Assembly: GCF_018141005.1 (NCBI RefSeq)
Contig: NZ_CP046582.1
Span: 4,092,001 to 4,156,000 of the forward strand
DNA from: Erwinia sp. E602
GTDB taxonomy: Bacteria; Pseudomonadota; Gammaproteobacteria; Enterobacterales; Enterobacteriaceae
DNA: 64,000 bases
Reading direction: 5' to 3'
Positions 46,442-55,185 of this stretch are shown here, piece after piece; position 1 is the first letter of the stretch; every line of letters starts with the position of its first letter. The notes under the pieces are model-generated. The model worked only from the letters and a program-made list of their open reading frames with translations. It did no database searches and had not been told where the DNA came from. The translations under genes and the position numbers were made by a program.

Positions 46442-47857
46442 ATGTCTGAACAACACGGGCCAGCCATCGCGCTGGCCACCCGCAGCCAGAGCAGCGTGCT
46501 GCCGCTGCTGCGCCGTCTGCACTTTTATATCGGGCTGTTTATCGCCCCCTTTATCTTTATGGCGGCGCTGACCGGCACCCTCTACGTGCTGACGCCGCAG
46601 CTGGAAAACATGCTCTACCGCGACCAGCTGTTTACCACCGCCAGCGGCCCCGACCACCCGCTGGCCGATCAGGTGGCGCAGGCGACCCGGCTGATGGGGC
46701 CGGATGCGCGCATCGCCGCGGTGCGCCCCGCACCATACGACGGTGACACCACCCGGGTCATGTTCTCGCGCCCCGAACTGAACGCGTCAGAGACGCTGGC
46801 GGTGTTTATCGACCCGAAAACCCTGGCGATCAAAGGCACGCTGACGGTGTACGGCACCAGCGGCATCCTGCCGCTGCGCACCACGCTGGATAACCTGCAC
46901 CGCAGCCTGCTGCTGGGCGATTTTGGCCGCCACTACAGCGAACTGGCGGCAAGCTGGCTGTGGATTGCCGCGCTGGGCGGCGCGCTGCTGTGGGCCACCA
47001 GCCGCACGCCGCGGCTCAGAGCGACGCAGGGTAAACCGACCCGCGCACAGCAGACCGCCCGCCAGCGCCGCCGCCACGTTACCCTCGGCCTGCTGCTGCT
47101 GGCCGGGATGCTGTTTACCTCGGCCACCGGCCTCACCTGGTCACGCTGGGCGGGGGACAATATTTCACAGATGCGCGCCCACTTCGGCTGGCTGACCCCG
47201 TCGGTCAACACCGCGCTGCAGCCCACCGCAGCGATGATGAATATGAGCGACGATGAACACGCCGCGCACAACGGCCACGTGATGAACATGCCAGCCGGGG
47301 TTAAGGCTGCGCGCGTGGATCCGGCCCAGTTTGACAGCGTGCTGGCCGCCGCCCGCGCCGCCGGCATTGACGCCGCGAAGCTGGAGATCCGCCCATCCTA
47401 CACCGCCGACAAAGGCTGGAAGGTCGGCGAGATCGACCATCGCTGGCCGGTACAGGTCGACAGCGTGGCGGTCGACCCGAACAGCAACCGGGTGCTGGAT
47501 AAGGTGGAGTTTAAGGATTTCGGCCTGCTGGCCAGACTGACGCGCTGGGGGGTGGACGCCCATATGGGGGTGCTGTTTGGCCTGGCGAACCAGCTGGCGA
47601 TGGCGGCCTTTGGCCTTGGGCTCTGCCTGATGATTATCATCGGTTACCGCATGTGGTGGCTTAGGCGTCCGCAGAGCGGGCGCCTGTCGCCGCTGGATAC
47701 GCTGGCTGGCTGCTGGCAGCCGCTGTCGACCGGCCCCCGCTTCCTGCTGCTGGTGGTTACCGCGATCGTCGCGTTCAGCCTGCCGGTGATGGGCATCAGC
47801 CTGCTGGTGCTGCTGGTGATTGACGGGTGGCGCTGGCGCAGAGCGACGGCAAAATAA
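46442..47857 (+). CDS. PepSY-associated membrane protein (metal uptake/reductase type)
   Basis: A 471-residue inner-membrane protein of the PepSY_TM (PiuB-like) family. About four membrane segments: LLRRLHFYIGLFIAPFIFMAALTGTLYVL at the start, SWLWIAALGGALL, VTLGLLLLAGMLFTSATGLTW, and LAMAAFGLGLCLMIIIGYRMWW, plus a C-terminal pair. PepSY-like periplasmic parts lie between. The periplasmic loop MMNMSDDEHAAHNGHVMNM is Met/His-rich, suggesting copper rather than siderophore iron. ATG 46442 has GGAAGGA upstream. Forms a unit with the His-rich protein before it and is followed by a terminator. Confidence 0.85.
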   Translation: MSEQHGPAIALATRSQSSVLPLLRRLHFYIGLFIAPFIFMAALTGTLYVLTPQLENMLYRDQLFTTASGPDHPLADQVAQATRLMGPDARIAAVRPAPYDGDTTRVMFSRPELNASETLAVFIDPKTLAIKGTLTVYGTSGILPLRTTLDNLHRSLLLGDFGRHYSELAASWLWIAALGGALLWATSRTPRLRATQGKPTRAQQTARQRRRHVTLGLLLLAGMLFTSATGLTWSRWAGDNISQMRAHFGWLTPSVNTALQPTAAMMNMSDDEHAAHNGHVMNMPAGVKAARVDPAQFDSVLAAARAAGIDAAKLEIRPSYTADKGWKVGEIDHRWPVQVDSVAVDPNSNRVLDKVEFKDFGLLARLTRWGVDAHMGVLFGLANQLAMAAFGLGLCLMIIIGYRMWWLRRPQSGRLSPLDTLAGCWQPLSTGPRFLLLVVTAIVAFSLPVMGISLLVLLVIDGWRWRRATAK

Positions 47858-47879
47858 TCTGCCGACCGCACCAGCCATA

Positions 47880-47916
47880 AAAAAGGGCGGCGCATTTATG
47901 ATGCGCCGCCCTTTTT
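47880..47916 (+). terminator. Rho-independent terminator after the PepSY gene
   Basis: AAAAAGGGCGGCGCAT and ATGCGCCGCCCTTTTT form a stem of 11 GC-rich pairs with A/T flanks. It can act in both directions between convergent genes. Confidence 0.92.
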
Positions 47917-47950
47917 GTTACCGCGGTGAACGGCGATTTACGTGTGCTGG

Positions 47951-48937
47951 TCAGCCTGGCGGCTTTGCCAGATAGCGTTCCAGCATCGCCACCAGCAGCT
48001 GGTTATCCACCGTCTGCAGCACGTGGATCAGCCCGCCGGTCGGTGGCGTAATGCCCACGTCCAGCCGCAGCGGCGGGCGGAAACGCCATGACTTGCCGCG
48101 CGTCATCCCCGGACGCAGCTCCACCTCAACGTAGAAATCGGCGGCGGTGGCGACCTGCTGATTGAGAAGCCAGGCTACTACCAGCGCGTCGTGGATCCAG
48201 CTGCCGGGCAGCTGCCGCACCTGGATCGAGTAATCAATCCACGGCCGCAGCGTCTCGGTCACGAAGCGCGCCAGCGGCGTGTCGATGGTCGCGATGCGGT
48301 TGAGATCCTGATGGGTCAGCAGCGTCTGGCTGGTCACGTCCATCGGCACCAGGGTGATATTCGCCCCGCTGCTCAGCACCCGTTGCGCCGCCTCCGGATC
48401 GATGCCGAAGTTGGTGTCCTTGATATAGTCGTCCAGCGCAAACACTCCGCCCATTATGGCGATCTCCTGCACCGATTCGGCCATCTCCGGATAACGCTCC
48501 AGCGCCAGCGCCACGTTGGTCAGCGGTCCGATCGCCACCAGGGTAATTTTTCCCGGATTGCCACAGATCAGCTGGCCGATGGCATCGGCGGCGTCAATAT
48601 CCGGCGCGCTGAACGGCTGCGGCTGGCGTACACCGCGCCACAGTTCTGCCTGAGGGGTGTTATCCACCCGCCCGTCCAGCGCCTGACGCCAGGGTTCGAC
48701 GGGCTCCGCCAGCGCGGCGTCCGCCCCCTTCACCACCGGCACCGACAGCCCAAGGCGCTCGATCAGATCTTTCGCCACGTTGAAACCCTGCTGGCTGGGC
48801 GTATTGCCCGCCACCGTGGTGATCAACTCCAGCTTCACTTCCGGCGCGGCGAGCGCCAGCGCGATGGCCAGCCCGTCGTCGACGTTAGCACCGGCAATAC
48901 CATTTCCTGGGTCACAATCAATAATTATGCGTTTCAT
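47951..48937 (-). CDS. Inosine-uridine preferring nucleoside hydrolase family protein
   Basis: A 328-residue enzyme that hydrolyses the N-glycosidic bond of ribonucleosides. The Ca2+-binding motif is IIDCDPGNGIAGANVDDGLA; compared with the usual DxDPGxDD it carries an insertion before the DD pair. Other family blocks: ITLVAIGPLTNVALAL, EIAIMGGVF, DTNFGIDPEAAQ and HDALVVAWLL. Start ATG 48937 overlaps the LacI gene by 4 bp. The order MFS carrier, LacI, hydrolase suggests uptake and breakdown of a nucleoside or similar glycoside. Confidence 0.9.
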   Translation of the reverse strand: MKRIIIDCDPGNGIAGANVDDGLAIALALAAPEVKLELITTVAGNTPSQQGFNVAKDLIERLGLSVPVVKGADAALAEPVEPWRQALDGRVDNTPQAELWRGVRQPQPFSAPDIDAADAIGQLICGNPGKITLVAIGPLTNVALALERYPEMAESVQEIAIMGGVFALDDYIKDTNFGIDPEAAQRVLSSGANITLVPMDVTSQTLLTHQDLNRIATIDTPLARFVTETLRPWIDYSIQVRQLPGSWIHDALVVAWLLNQQVATAADFYVEVELRPGMTRGKSWRFRPPLRLDVGITPPTGGLIHVLQTVDNQLLVAMLERYLAKPPG

Positions 48938-49968
48938 TTATCGTTATCATCTTTTCGGGCTGACTGGCAGCCACAGGATTCACCAGGCTCCAGCCGGTGA
49001 GAGAACTCACGCAGCGTGGGCTTACCTTTCCAGCCGCGCAGCATGCTGATAGCGGCTTTGGCCATCTCTTCCACCGGCTGACGCGCGCAGGTCAGGGACG
49101 GTACCTGGAAGGCGGCCAGCCCGGTACCGTTAAAACAGACCAGCGCCACGTCCTCCGGTACCCGCAGGCCCTGCTCGGCCAGCCCGCGAATAAGCCCGAT
49201 CGCCTGCGCTTCGTTGGAGGTAAACAGCGCCCGTGGCCGGGTCTGCCCCTGCAGCATCTGCTGCGCCGCCTGATAACCGCCTTCGCGGGTAAAGGGGGCG
49301 GTATACATCCACGCCGGGTTCTCCTGCAGACCCACATCGGCCAGCGCTTCACGCCAGCCGGTCAGCCGCTCCTGCGTATTCAGCATCTCCTGCGGGCCGG
49401 TGACGATGCCCACCTGCCGATAGCCGTGGCTGAGCAGGTGCGCGGTCAGCTGGCGCGATGCCGCCTGCTCATCCACCCGCAGTACGCTGACGCCGAGCGC
49501 CGGATCGACGCTGTCCAGCATCAGGAACGGTGTTCCGCTCTCCTGCAGCAGTTCGATCCACGGGTGGCGGTCGACGCTGATGTAGATCAGCCCGTCCACC
49601 TGCTGGCTGAGCAGGGTATTCAGCAGCTGCAGCTCGCGCTGGCGGCTGTCGCCGGAGTCGCCGAGCAGCATCACCATATCGTTCGCCAGCGCCTCCTGCT
49701 GCAGCGCATGCGCCAGTGACGCGAGGAACAGGTTACTGACATTCGGCAGCACCAGACCGTAGGTCTTGCTGGTGCCGGAGGCCAGCGCCCGCGCCACGTT
49801 GTTCGGGCGATAACCGGTTTTTTCAATCGCCGCCAGCACCCGCTTCCGCGTGGCCGGTGCTACCGGGCGCGGGCCGTTATTCACCACATAGCTGACCACG
49901 GCAACCGAGGTTCCGGCCTCGCGGGCAACATCGGCGCGGGTGGCGCGTCGGGGTAGAGGTTTATCCAA
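48934..49968 (-). CDS. LacI-family transcriptional repressor
   Basis: A 344-residue repressor. The N-terminal HTH (TRADVAREAGTSVAVVSYVVNN) and hinge helix (NNVARALASG) are followed by a periplasmic-binding-like effector domain (TYGLVLPNVSNLFLASLAHALQQ). Translation probably starts at TTG 49968, with AGGAAC upstream. It lies in the same direction as, and between, an MFS carrier gene and the nucleoside hydrolase gene it overlaps, so I infer that it controls both. A palindrome of LacI type lies upstream of the carrier gene at 51701. Confidence 0.9.
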   Translation of the reverse strand: MDKPLPRRATRADVAREAGTSVAVVSYVVNNGPRPVAPATRKRVLAAIEKTGYRPNNVARALASGTSKTYGLVLPNVSNLFLASLAHALQQEALANDMVMLLGDSGDSRQRELQLLNTLLSQQVDGLIYISVDRHPWIELLQESGTPFLMLDSVDPALGVSVLRVDEQAASRQLTAHLLSHGYRQVGIVTGPQEMLNTQERLTGWREALADVGLQENPAWMYTAPFTREGGYQAAQQMLQGQTRPRALFTSNEAQAIGLIRGLAEQGLRVPEDVALVCFNGTGLAAFQVPSLTCARQPVEEMAKAAISMLRGWKGKPTLREFSHRLEPGESCGCQSARKDDNDK

Positions 49969-49993
49969 TTATCAGTTCCTTGTGAAAACAACA

Positions 49994-50023
49994 AAGCTGG
50001 CCGGGGAAAACCCCGGCCAGCTT
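49994..50023 (-). terminator. Strong hairpin after the MHS carrier gene
   Basis: AAGCTGGCCGGGG-AAAA-CCCCGGCCAGCTT is a perfect 13-bp stem with a tetraloop, between the carrier stop codon and the LacI start. No T-run, so it may attenuate or protect the mRNA rather than stop all transcription. Confidence 0.7.
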
Positions 50024-50045
50024 AACTCCCCCCCTGCGTTCGCCC

Positions 50046-51437
50046 TCAGATCGCATCTTCCGGCGCGTTGAGATCGCGACCACGGGTTTCCGGGGCAACA
50101 AAGGTGGTCAGGAAGCCAACCGAGGCCATCAGCGCAAAGTAGGCGGCGATCGGCCACCAGTGGCCGGTCCAGGCCAGCAGCGCGGCGGCAACCAGCGGCG
50201 CGGTGCCGCCGGAGAGGATCGATCCCAGCTCTTTCGCCGTCGCCATCTTGGTGTAGCGGTGGTGCACGCCAAACATCTCCACGCCCCACGCCGCCTGCAC
50301 GCCGAAGATCCCCAGCGAGGCCAGCCCCATCCCGGTAACGATAGTGGCGATGACGATCGCCGGCTCACGCGAGTCGAGCAGCATAAAGGCCGGGAAGGCG
50401 TAGAGGATCAGCAGCAGACAGAAGCAGCGGTAGGTAATGCGGCGGCCAAAGCGGTCCGACAGCCAGCCGGCCAGCGGAATAATCAGGAAGCCAAGCAGCG
50501 AGGCGATAAACACCGCGGTGGTGGCGACAGATTTATCCACCGCCAGCACCTTCACCACGTAACCGATAATAAAGCCCTGCGCCAGATAGGAGGGGCCGTT
50601 CTCACCGATGCGCAGGCCGACCATCACCAGGAAGGCGCGGCTGCGGCGCCAGAACCCACGGGTGTCGGCCACCGGCGGGCGGGACAGCACCTGCTGACGC
50701 TGCGCCAGCACTTCGGCCTGTTTACGCTCAAACACCGGGGTTTCGCGCAGGTTGCGGCGGATCCACAGCGCCACCAGCGCAATCAGCGAACTACAGAGGA
50801 ACGGGATACGCCAGCCCCACTCCTGCAGCGACTGCTGATCCATCTGCAGCACCGCCAGCCACACCAGCGACGCCACCAGCGTACCGCTGTTCGAGCCGAG
50901 GGCGATAATCGACGACACCAGGCCACGACGCTGCGCCGGGGCATATTCCCCCAGCATCACCGTACCGCCGGAGAGTTCCGCACCGGCACCAAAGCCCTGG
51001 CTGAAGCGCAGGATCACCAGACAGGCCGGTGCCCACAGGCCAATTGACGCGTAGCTGGGGATCAGACCGATTAAGGTAGTGGAGAGGCCCATCAGGATAA
51101 TGGTGGAGACCATCACCACCTTGCGGCCTTTGCGGTCACCCAGCCAGCCGAAGAACAGCGCGCCGATCGGGCGGGCAACAAAGCCAACCGACCAGGTAGC
51201 AAAACTGGAGAGTAACGCCATCGCCGGGGTGGCGTTGGGGAAGAAGACGTCGCCGAAGATAATACCGGCGGCAAGACCATAGAGTGCGAAGTCGGCGTAT
51301 TCCATCGCCGTGCCAAGCCAGCAGGAGAAGGTGGCCCGCCAGAAATCCTTGCGGCCTTCCGGGGTGGCTAAACGTTCATCTGCCGCCGAACCGGCCGGCG
51401 ATGCTGCTTCCTGCGCAACGTGCTGAGGTGTAGACAT
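50046..51437 (-). CDS. MFS transporter, metabolite:H+ symporter (MHS) family
   Basis: A 463-residue 12-TM carrier related to the ShiA/ProP-type MHS family. Marks: an N-terminal cytosolic tail, ATFSCWLGTAMEYADFALYGLAAGIIF in TM1, the loop motif GWLGDRKGRKVVM, RFSQGFGAGAELSGG in TM4, and GWLSDRFGRR between TM8 and TM9. Substrate unknown; the linked nucleoside hydrolase suggests a nucleoside-like compound. I start at ATG 51437, with AGGGATA upstream. First gene of the carrier-LacI-hydrolase group. Confidence 0.88.
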   Translation of the reverse strand: MSTPQHVAQEAASPAGSAADERLATPEGRKDFWRATFSCWLGTAMEYADFALYGLAAGIIFGDVFFPNATPAMALLSSFATWSVGFVARPIGALFFGWLGDRKGRKVVMVSTIILMGLSTTLIGLIPSYASIGLWAPACLVILRFSQGFGAGAELSGGTVMLGEYAPAQRRGLVSSIIALGSNSGTLVASLVWLAVLQMDQQSLQEWGWRIPFLCSSLIALVALWIRRNLRETPVFERKQAEVLAQRQQVLSRPPVADTRGFWRRSRAFLVMVGLRIGENGPSYLAQGFIIGYVVKVLAVDKSVATTAVFIASLLGFLIIPLAGWLSDRFGRRITYRCFCLLLILYAFPAFMLLDSREPAIVIATIVTGMGLASLGIFGVQAAWGVEMFGVHHRYTKMATAKELGSILSGGTAPLVAAALLAWTGHWWPIAAYFALMASVGFLTTFVAPETRGRDLNAPEDAI

Positions 51438-51583
51438 GAAAAGTATCCCTGATGTGAGAAGTACGGTTCGCCCTGCCGCTGGCACCACCGCTTCCCGTCG
51501 GGAAAGGTGCCAGTGAGAGGACTGGTTCAATCATTACGACGAAAGGTGAAAGTAAGGTTCCCTGGTGTTGGAACACATATCCG

Positions 51584-51593
51584 CTACGCGTCT
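51584..51593. promoter_or_regulatory. Possible second half-conserved LacI-type operator
   Basis: CTACGCGTCT repeats the core of the palindrome at 51701 (CTACGCGTGT). It lies 147 bp upstream of the carrier start. Weak on its own; the pair makes a looped repressor complex conceivable. Confidence 0.35.
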
Positions 51594-51700
51594 GCCGGCT
51601 TTATAATTAGCCAGTCATATAAGTAACGCGAAACAAATTCTTAACCTTCACGCCGCGATTAACCCTCCGGCACCGTGAATTTTCACTACGCCACTATTGT

Positions 51701-51716
51701 ATCTACGCGTGTAGAT
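51701..51716. promoter_or_regulatory. Candidate LacI-family operator upstream of the MHS carrier gene
   Basis: ATCTACGCGTGTAGAT is a 16-bp near-perfect palindrome with a CG centre, the usual LacI-family form. It lies 264 bp upstream of the carrier start, within the 51438-52098 gap. The rest of the gap is AT-rich near 51600-51830 and otherwise shows no gene. Confidence 0.6.
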
Positions 51717-52098
51717 AAATCAAGGCAGCAAGAGGGTAATGATCAGTTTTTCTTGACATTCACAACAACGGAAAACGGGAAAAACGAATAAAATCAATGC
51801 AATGATCTGCGTGAAAAATATGCATTTTTTTCCTGCTGCGGGGAAATGCCCCTGTTTAAGGCAAATTTCCCCGCCGCCCCCGGCCGCTGCACGCACGTTG
51901 TACCCCGCACAGATTTCAGCCAGATGACAGTTCAGGAAAACTGCGGCGTTTTTTTGGGTATGCCGGAAGTGGATGGCGGGGCTGTTTCGCCAGCGATCGG
52001 ATTTACGGCTACGCAGAACAACGGGTTAGTTTTGGGGTTTGTCATCCCACTCCCCAACCGTTAAGCTCTTTGCCTTTGTCGCTAACGGACCAATAACC

Positions 52099-52650
52099 AT
52101 GACCATTACGCTGATGCGCCACGGCAAGTCCGCCCACCCGACCAGCGGCCGCTTTTCCTGCGGCGAGATGGTGGCCTGGTGCATCGCCTACGATCGCGCC
52201 GGCATCTGCGACCAGCCACCGGCATCCAGCCTGCAGGCCGCTCAGCAGGCCGGCATCCTGGTGTGCAGCCCGCTGCCGCGTGCCCGCGCCTCGCTGAAGG
52301 CGCTCGGCAGACAGGCGCAGGAGGTCGCCACCCTCTACCGCGAGGCCGAACTGCCGGTGCCGCCGCTGCGCTTCCCCGCCCTGCCGCCGGTGCTGTGGCT
52401 GGTGCTGCTGCGCCTGCTGTGGCTGTGCGGCTACGCCCGCCAGGCTGAGTCGTACAAGGCTGCCTGCGCGCGTGCCGCCCGCGCGGCGGATAAGCTGGCC
52501 GACTACGCCACCCAGGGTGACGTGCTGCTGGTAGGGCATGGGGTAATGAACCGGCTGATCGCGCGGGAGCTGCGTAAGCGCGGCTGGCAGGGGGAGAAGC
52601 CCGGCCGTCGCCACTGGGGGTGTGCGGTGTATCGCGGGCCTGGGGAATGA
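52099..52650 (+). CDS. Histidine phosphatase superfamily protein
   Basis: A 183-residue member of the histidine phosphatase (phosphoglycerate mutase-like) superfamily. The RHG motif with catalytic His is at the start (ITLMRHGKSAHP), and the second His is in VLLVGHGVMNRL. A hydrophobic Leu-rich stretch (VLWLVLLRLLWLCGY) lies mid-protein. The start is ATG 52099, the first codon ahead of the conserved strand. Substrate unknown. Stands alone. Confidence 0.85.
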   Translation: MTITLMRHGKSAHPTSGRFSCGEMVAWCIAYDRAGICDQPPASSLQAAQQAGILVCSPLPRARASLKALGRQAQEVATLYREAELPVPPLRFPALPPVLWLVLLRLLWLCGYARQAESYKAACARAARAADKLADYATQGDVLLVGHGVMNRLIARELRKRGWQGEKPGRRHWGCAVYRGPGE

Positions 52651-52765
52651 GTGCGATAACAGGGACGTGTTTAAATCAATCACCTGCCGCTGATACAACA
52701 CAGACTACAGGTAGCGAGTAGGTTGTAGGGTTCAGCGCGGAGTATATGATGCGTCCCGATGTGAT

Positions 52766-53350
52766 TTAATCTGCGATCCCCAGCCGCTGGCGCAGCGCCA
52801 GCCGCGAGTCGGCCAGCCGTTCGGCTGCGCGCAGGTCATCCGGGATGGCGCGCGCCAGCGCCATCGCGCCAATCATCTCCGCCTGCACCGAACGCGCCTG
52901 CCGCTTAGGGTCAGCCAGCCCCAGCCCGGCAATCTCCCTCGCCAGAAGCTCTTCCAGCGCCTGAATACCGAGATCGAAACGCTCTCTTGCCGCCTCCGGC
53001 AGACGCCCCGCTTCCCCCGCCAGCGACGGCAGCGGGCAGCTGGCCTGCGGCCCGGTGCGCGCCACGTCCGAGAGATACAGGTCAATCAGCATCCGCAGCC
53101 TTTCAGCGGCGGAACCGGCGGCAGACAGCCCCTGCAGACTCTGCGCAGCGTCGCTAAACATCTGGTCGATAACGTGCGCCACCAGATCGTCACGCGAGCT
53201 GAAATGGGCATAAAACCCGCCGTGGGTCAGCCCGACGCGCTTCATCAGCGCCGCAACGCCAATCCCTTCCGTACCGACGACGCGCATAATCGCCGCCGCC
53301 TCCTCAAGGATGCGCTGACGGGTGCGTTGTTTGTGGCTGGTCTCTGACAT
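52766..53350 (-). CDS. TetR-family transcriptional regulator
   Basis: A 194-residue TetR regulator. The HTH is at residues 10-55 (RQRILEEAAAIMRVVGTEGIGVAALMKRVGLTHGGFYAHFSSRDDLV), followed by an all-helical ligand domain with a Cys (QASCPLPSLAGE). It resembles the NemR/AcrR-like group controlling oxidoreductases. Divergent from the SDR gene with 152 bp between the starts. Three similar palindromic sites in that gap are the probable operators. Confidence 0.9.
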   Translation of the reverse strand: MSETSHKQRTRQRILEEAAAIMRVVGTEGIGVAALMKRVGLTHGGFYAHFSSRDDLVAHVIDQMFSDAAQSLQGLSAAGSAAERLRMLIDLYLSDVARTGPQASCPLPSLAGEAGRLPEAARERFDLGIQALEELLAREIAGLGLADPKRQARSVQAEMIGAMALARAIPDDLRAAERLADSRLALRQRLGIAD

Positions 53351-53398
53351 TGTTCACCTGCTGTATGCCTGACAGGGCGGAGCTATCAGAGTAATTAT

Positions 53399-53490
53399 TA
53401 TGACCGTCATATTCAACCGCAGCCGCGTATTGACATTCAATATGATGACCATCATATTAAGCCACAGGCAAAAATGATAACCATCATATT
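53399..53490. promoter_or_regulatory. Triple operator region between TetR and SDR genes
   Basis: Three related palindromes: TATGACCGTCATA (53399-53411), AATATGATGACCATCATATT (53439-53458) and AAAATGATAACCATCATATT (53471-53490). They share ATGA..ACC.TCATATT. Sites 2 and 3 are about 33 bp apart and sites 1 and 2 about 43 bp, near whole helical turns. The last one abuts the SDR ribosome site. Confidence 0.75.
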
Positions 53491-53502
53491 CAGGAGAGAC
53501 CC

Positions 53503-54315
53503 ATGACTCAGCAAGGCACAGCAGCGATCACCGGCGCATCCAGCGGCATCGGCGCCACCTACGCACAACGTCTGGCACAGCGCGGCTACGATCTGCTGCT
53601 GATCGCCCGCGATCGCCAGCGGCTGGAACAGCTCGCCGCAAAACTGGCGCACGACTACGGCGTCAGCTGCCAGGTTCTGGTGGCGGACCTGACCCGCCCG
53701 GAGGATCTGGCGACAGTCGGGCAGCGCCTGCGCGATGACGCCAGCATCAGCCTGCTGGTCAATAACGCCGGGATGAGCGTGGAGGGGGATTTCCTCGACA
53801 GCGACATTGAACGGGTGCAGAGCATGCTGACGCTGAATATGCTGGCCCCCACCCGCCTCGCCCACGCGGCGGGCAACGCCTTCAGAGCGCGCGGCGCGGG
53901 AACGCTGATTAACGTCGCCTCGGTGCTGGCGCTGGTGCATGAACAGGCCAACGGCGCCTATAACGCCAGCAAGTCCTTCGTGCTGACCCTGAGCCGCTCG
54001 CTGACGCAGACGCTCAGCCCGCACGGCGTGCAGGTGCAGGCGGTGCTGCCGGGTATTACCCGCACCGAGATATTTGACCGCGCCGGCCAGTCGCTGGACA
54101 ACATCCCACCGCAGATGATTATGGAAGTGGAAACGCTGGTCGACGCCGCGCTGGCCGGTCTGGACCTGGGTGAAAGCGTCACCATTCCGTCGCTGGAGCG
54201 GCTGGAAAACTGGCAGGCGTTCGACGCCGCACGCGGCGCGCTGCTGCCCGACCTGTCGCTCAGCCAGCCCGCTTCGCGGTATCGGAATGGTGATGGTGAC
54301 AGCAACCAACAATAA
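53503..54315 (+). CDS. Short-chain dehydrogenase/reductase (SDR)
   Basis: A 270-residue NAD(P)-dependent oxidoreductase. Cofactor motif TGASSGIG near residue 10, NNAGMS (NNAG motif), the catalytic Ser region (LINVASVLALV), and YNASK with the Tyr and Lys. Classical SDR of the DltE/YqjQ-like branch; substrate unknown. ATG 53503 follows AGGAGAG. Likely repressed by the divergent TetR protein through the sites upstream. The last ~15 residues (RYRNGDGDSNQQ) look like low-complexity run-on sequence. Confidence 0.9.
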   Translation: MTQQGTAAITGASSGIGATYAQRLAQRGYDLLLIARDRQRLEQLAAKLAHDYGVSCQVLVADLTRPEDLATVGQRLRDDASISLLVNNAGMSVEGDFLDSDIERVQSMLTLNMLAPTRLAHAAGNAFRARGAGTLINVASVLALVHEQANGAYNASKSFVLTLSRSLTQTLSPHGVQVQAVLPGITRTEIFDRAGQSLDNIPPQMIMEVETLVDAALAGLDLGESVTIPSLERLENWQAFDAARGALLPDLSLSQPASRYRNGDGDSNQQ

Positions 54316-54530
54316 TGGGCGGGGCTGTGGCTGTGGCTGTGACGATGGTGACGATGGGAGTGATCTGTAGGATGCAGGCTGTGGGCTGTGACAACTGTAG
54401 TCCGTGTCGGAAACGGTAGAAGCGGTTGAAATCTAACCCGTTTCAATCGCACGTTTTTACCTTAAAAAGCATCATCTGGCTGCTAAACGCTGGATCGCAT
54501 CGCTCAGTTACTTTATAATCCTGCGTCTCA

Positions 54531-54607
54531 GGCCCCATAGCTCAGTTGGTTAGAGCACGCGACTCATAATCGCTTGGTCGCTGGTTCAAGTCCAGCTGGG
54601 GCCACCA
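54531..54607 (+). tRNA. tRNA-Ile2 (anticodon CAU, lysidine type)
   Basis: A 77-nt tRNA with encoded CCA and anticodon CAT in CGACTCATAATCGC. It matches E. coli ileX/ileY (GGCCCC acceptor stem, TTGGTCGC variable region) rather than elongator or initiator tRNA-Met, so it reads AUA after TilS modification. A TATAAT box lies at 54514-54519. It marks the left edge of the defence island. Confidence 0.93.
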
Positions 54608-54633
54608 AATTTTAGCTTTAGAATCAGAATATT

Positions 54634-54663
54634 AAGCCACCCTTTAGAGGGTGGCTTTTTTTT
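54634..54663 (+). terminator. Rho-independent terminator of tRNA-Ile2
   Basis: GCCACCC-TTTAGA-GGGTGGC with flanking AA/TT and eight T residues, 26 bp after the tRNA. Confidence 0.93.
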
Positions 54664-54751
54664 GGTGCGTTCTGAGTGGCGGCAAAATGGCGGCAGGGAT
54701 ATCACGGCTGACAATGGCTAAATCATTGGGCCACAATCAGCTCCTGACTCC

Positions 54752-54937
54752 TTATGAACCTTTCAACCTGTCGAATACAACTCGGGCAAAGCCTCTGGCG
54801 ATCTCAGGATTGTTAAGATATTGCGCCATTATATCCTGATGCGCGTCATTGCTATCCATGACCGCATCGTCAATCGCTTTCGGAAAATCGCCCAGCATGG
54901 CTTGCTCACGGGTATTGTTCGCAATCTGCAATGCGTG
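54752..54937 (-). pseudogene. 3' relic of a type I restriction subunit R gene (hsdR)
   Basis: On the minus strand a frame reads ALQIANNTREQAM-LGDFPKAIDDAVMDSNDAHQ and then NNPEIARGFARVVFDRLKGS-stop. From memory this resembles the extreme C-terminus of HsdR proteins of the EcoR124 type. The frame loses likeness to HsdR upstream of about 54937, so only about 60 codons remain. No hsdM, hsdS or the helicase part is present. Between the relic and zorA (54938-55185) the DNA is AT-rich and holds no gene. Confidence 0.6.
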
Positions 54938-55185
54938 AGCACAAGCTACAAATGTGTGTATAAGAGCGATACATCTACGAACACAAGACAGAAAAGCTTA
55001 TAAGTCAAATTCCACTGAAGAATCAAATCCTACCACATAGTCATAATCTTCTGATTTAAAATAAAAAAATAAAAACCTGCCATAAAGACAAGTTGAAATA
55101 GCGGATTATAGATAAAGACAAAGAAATCCATTAGAGTAATCTCAAAAGAAAAAACCCTCCTTTTAAGTGATTGATGGTGTAGAAG

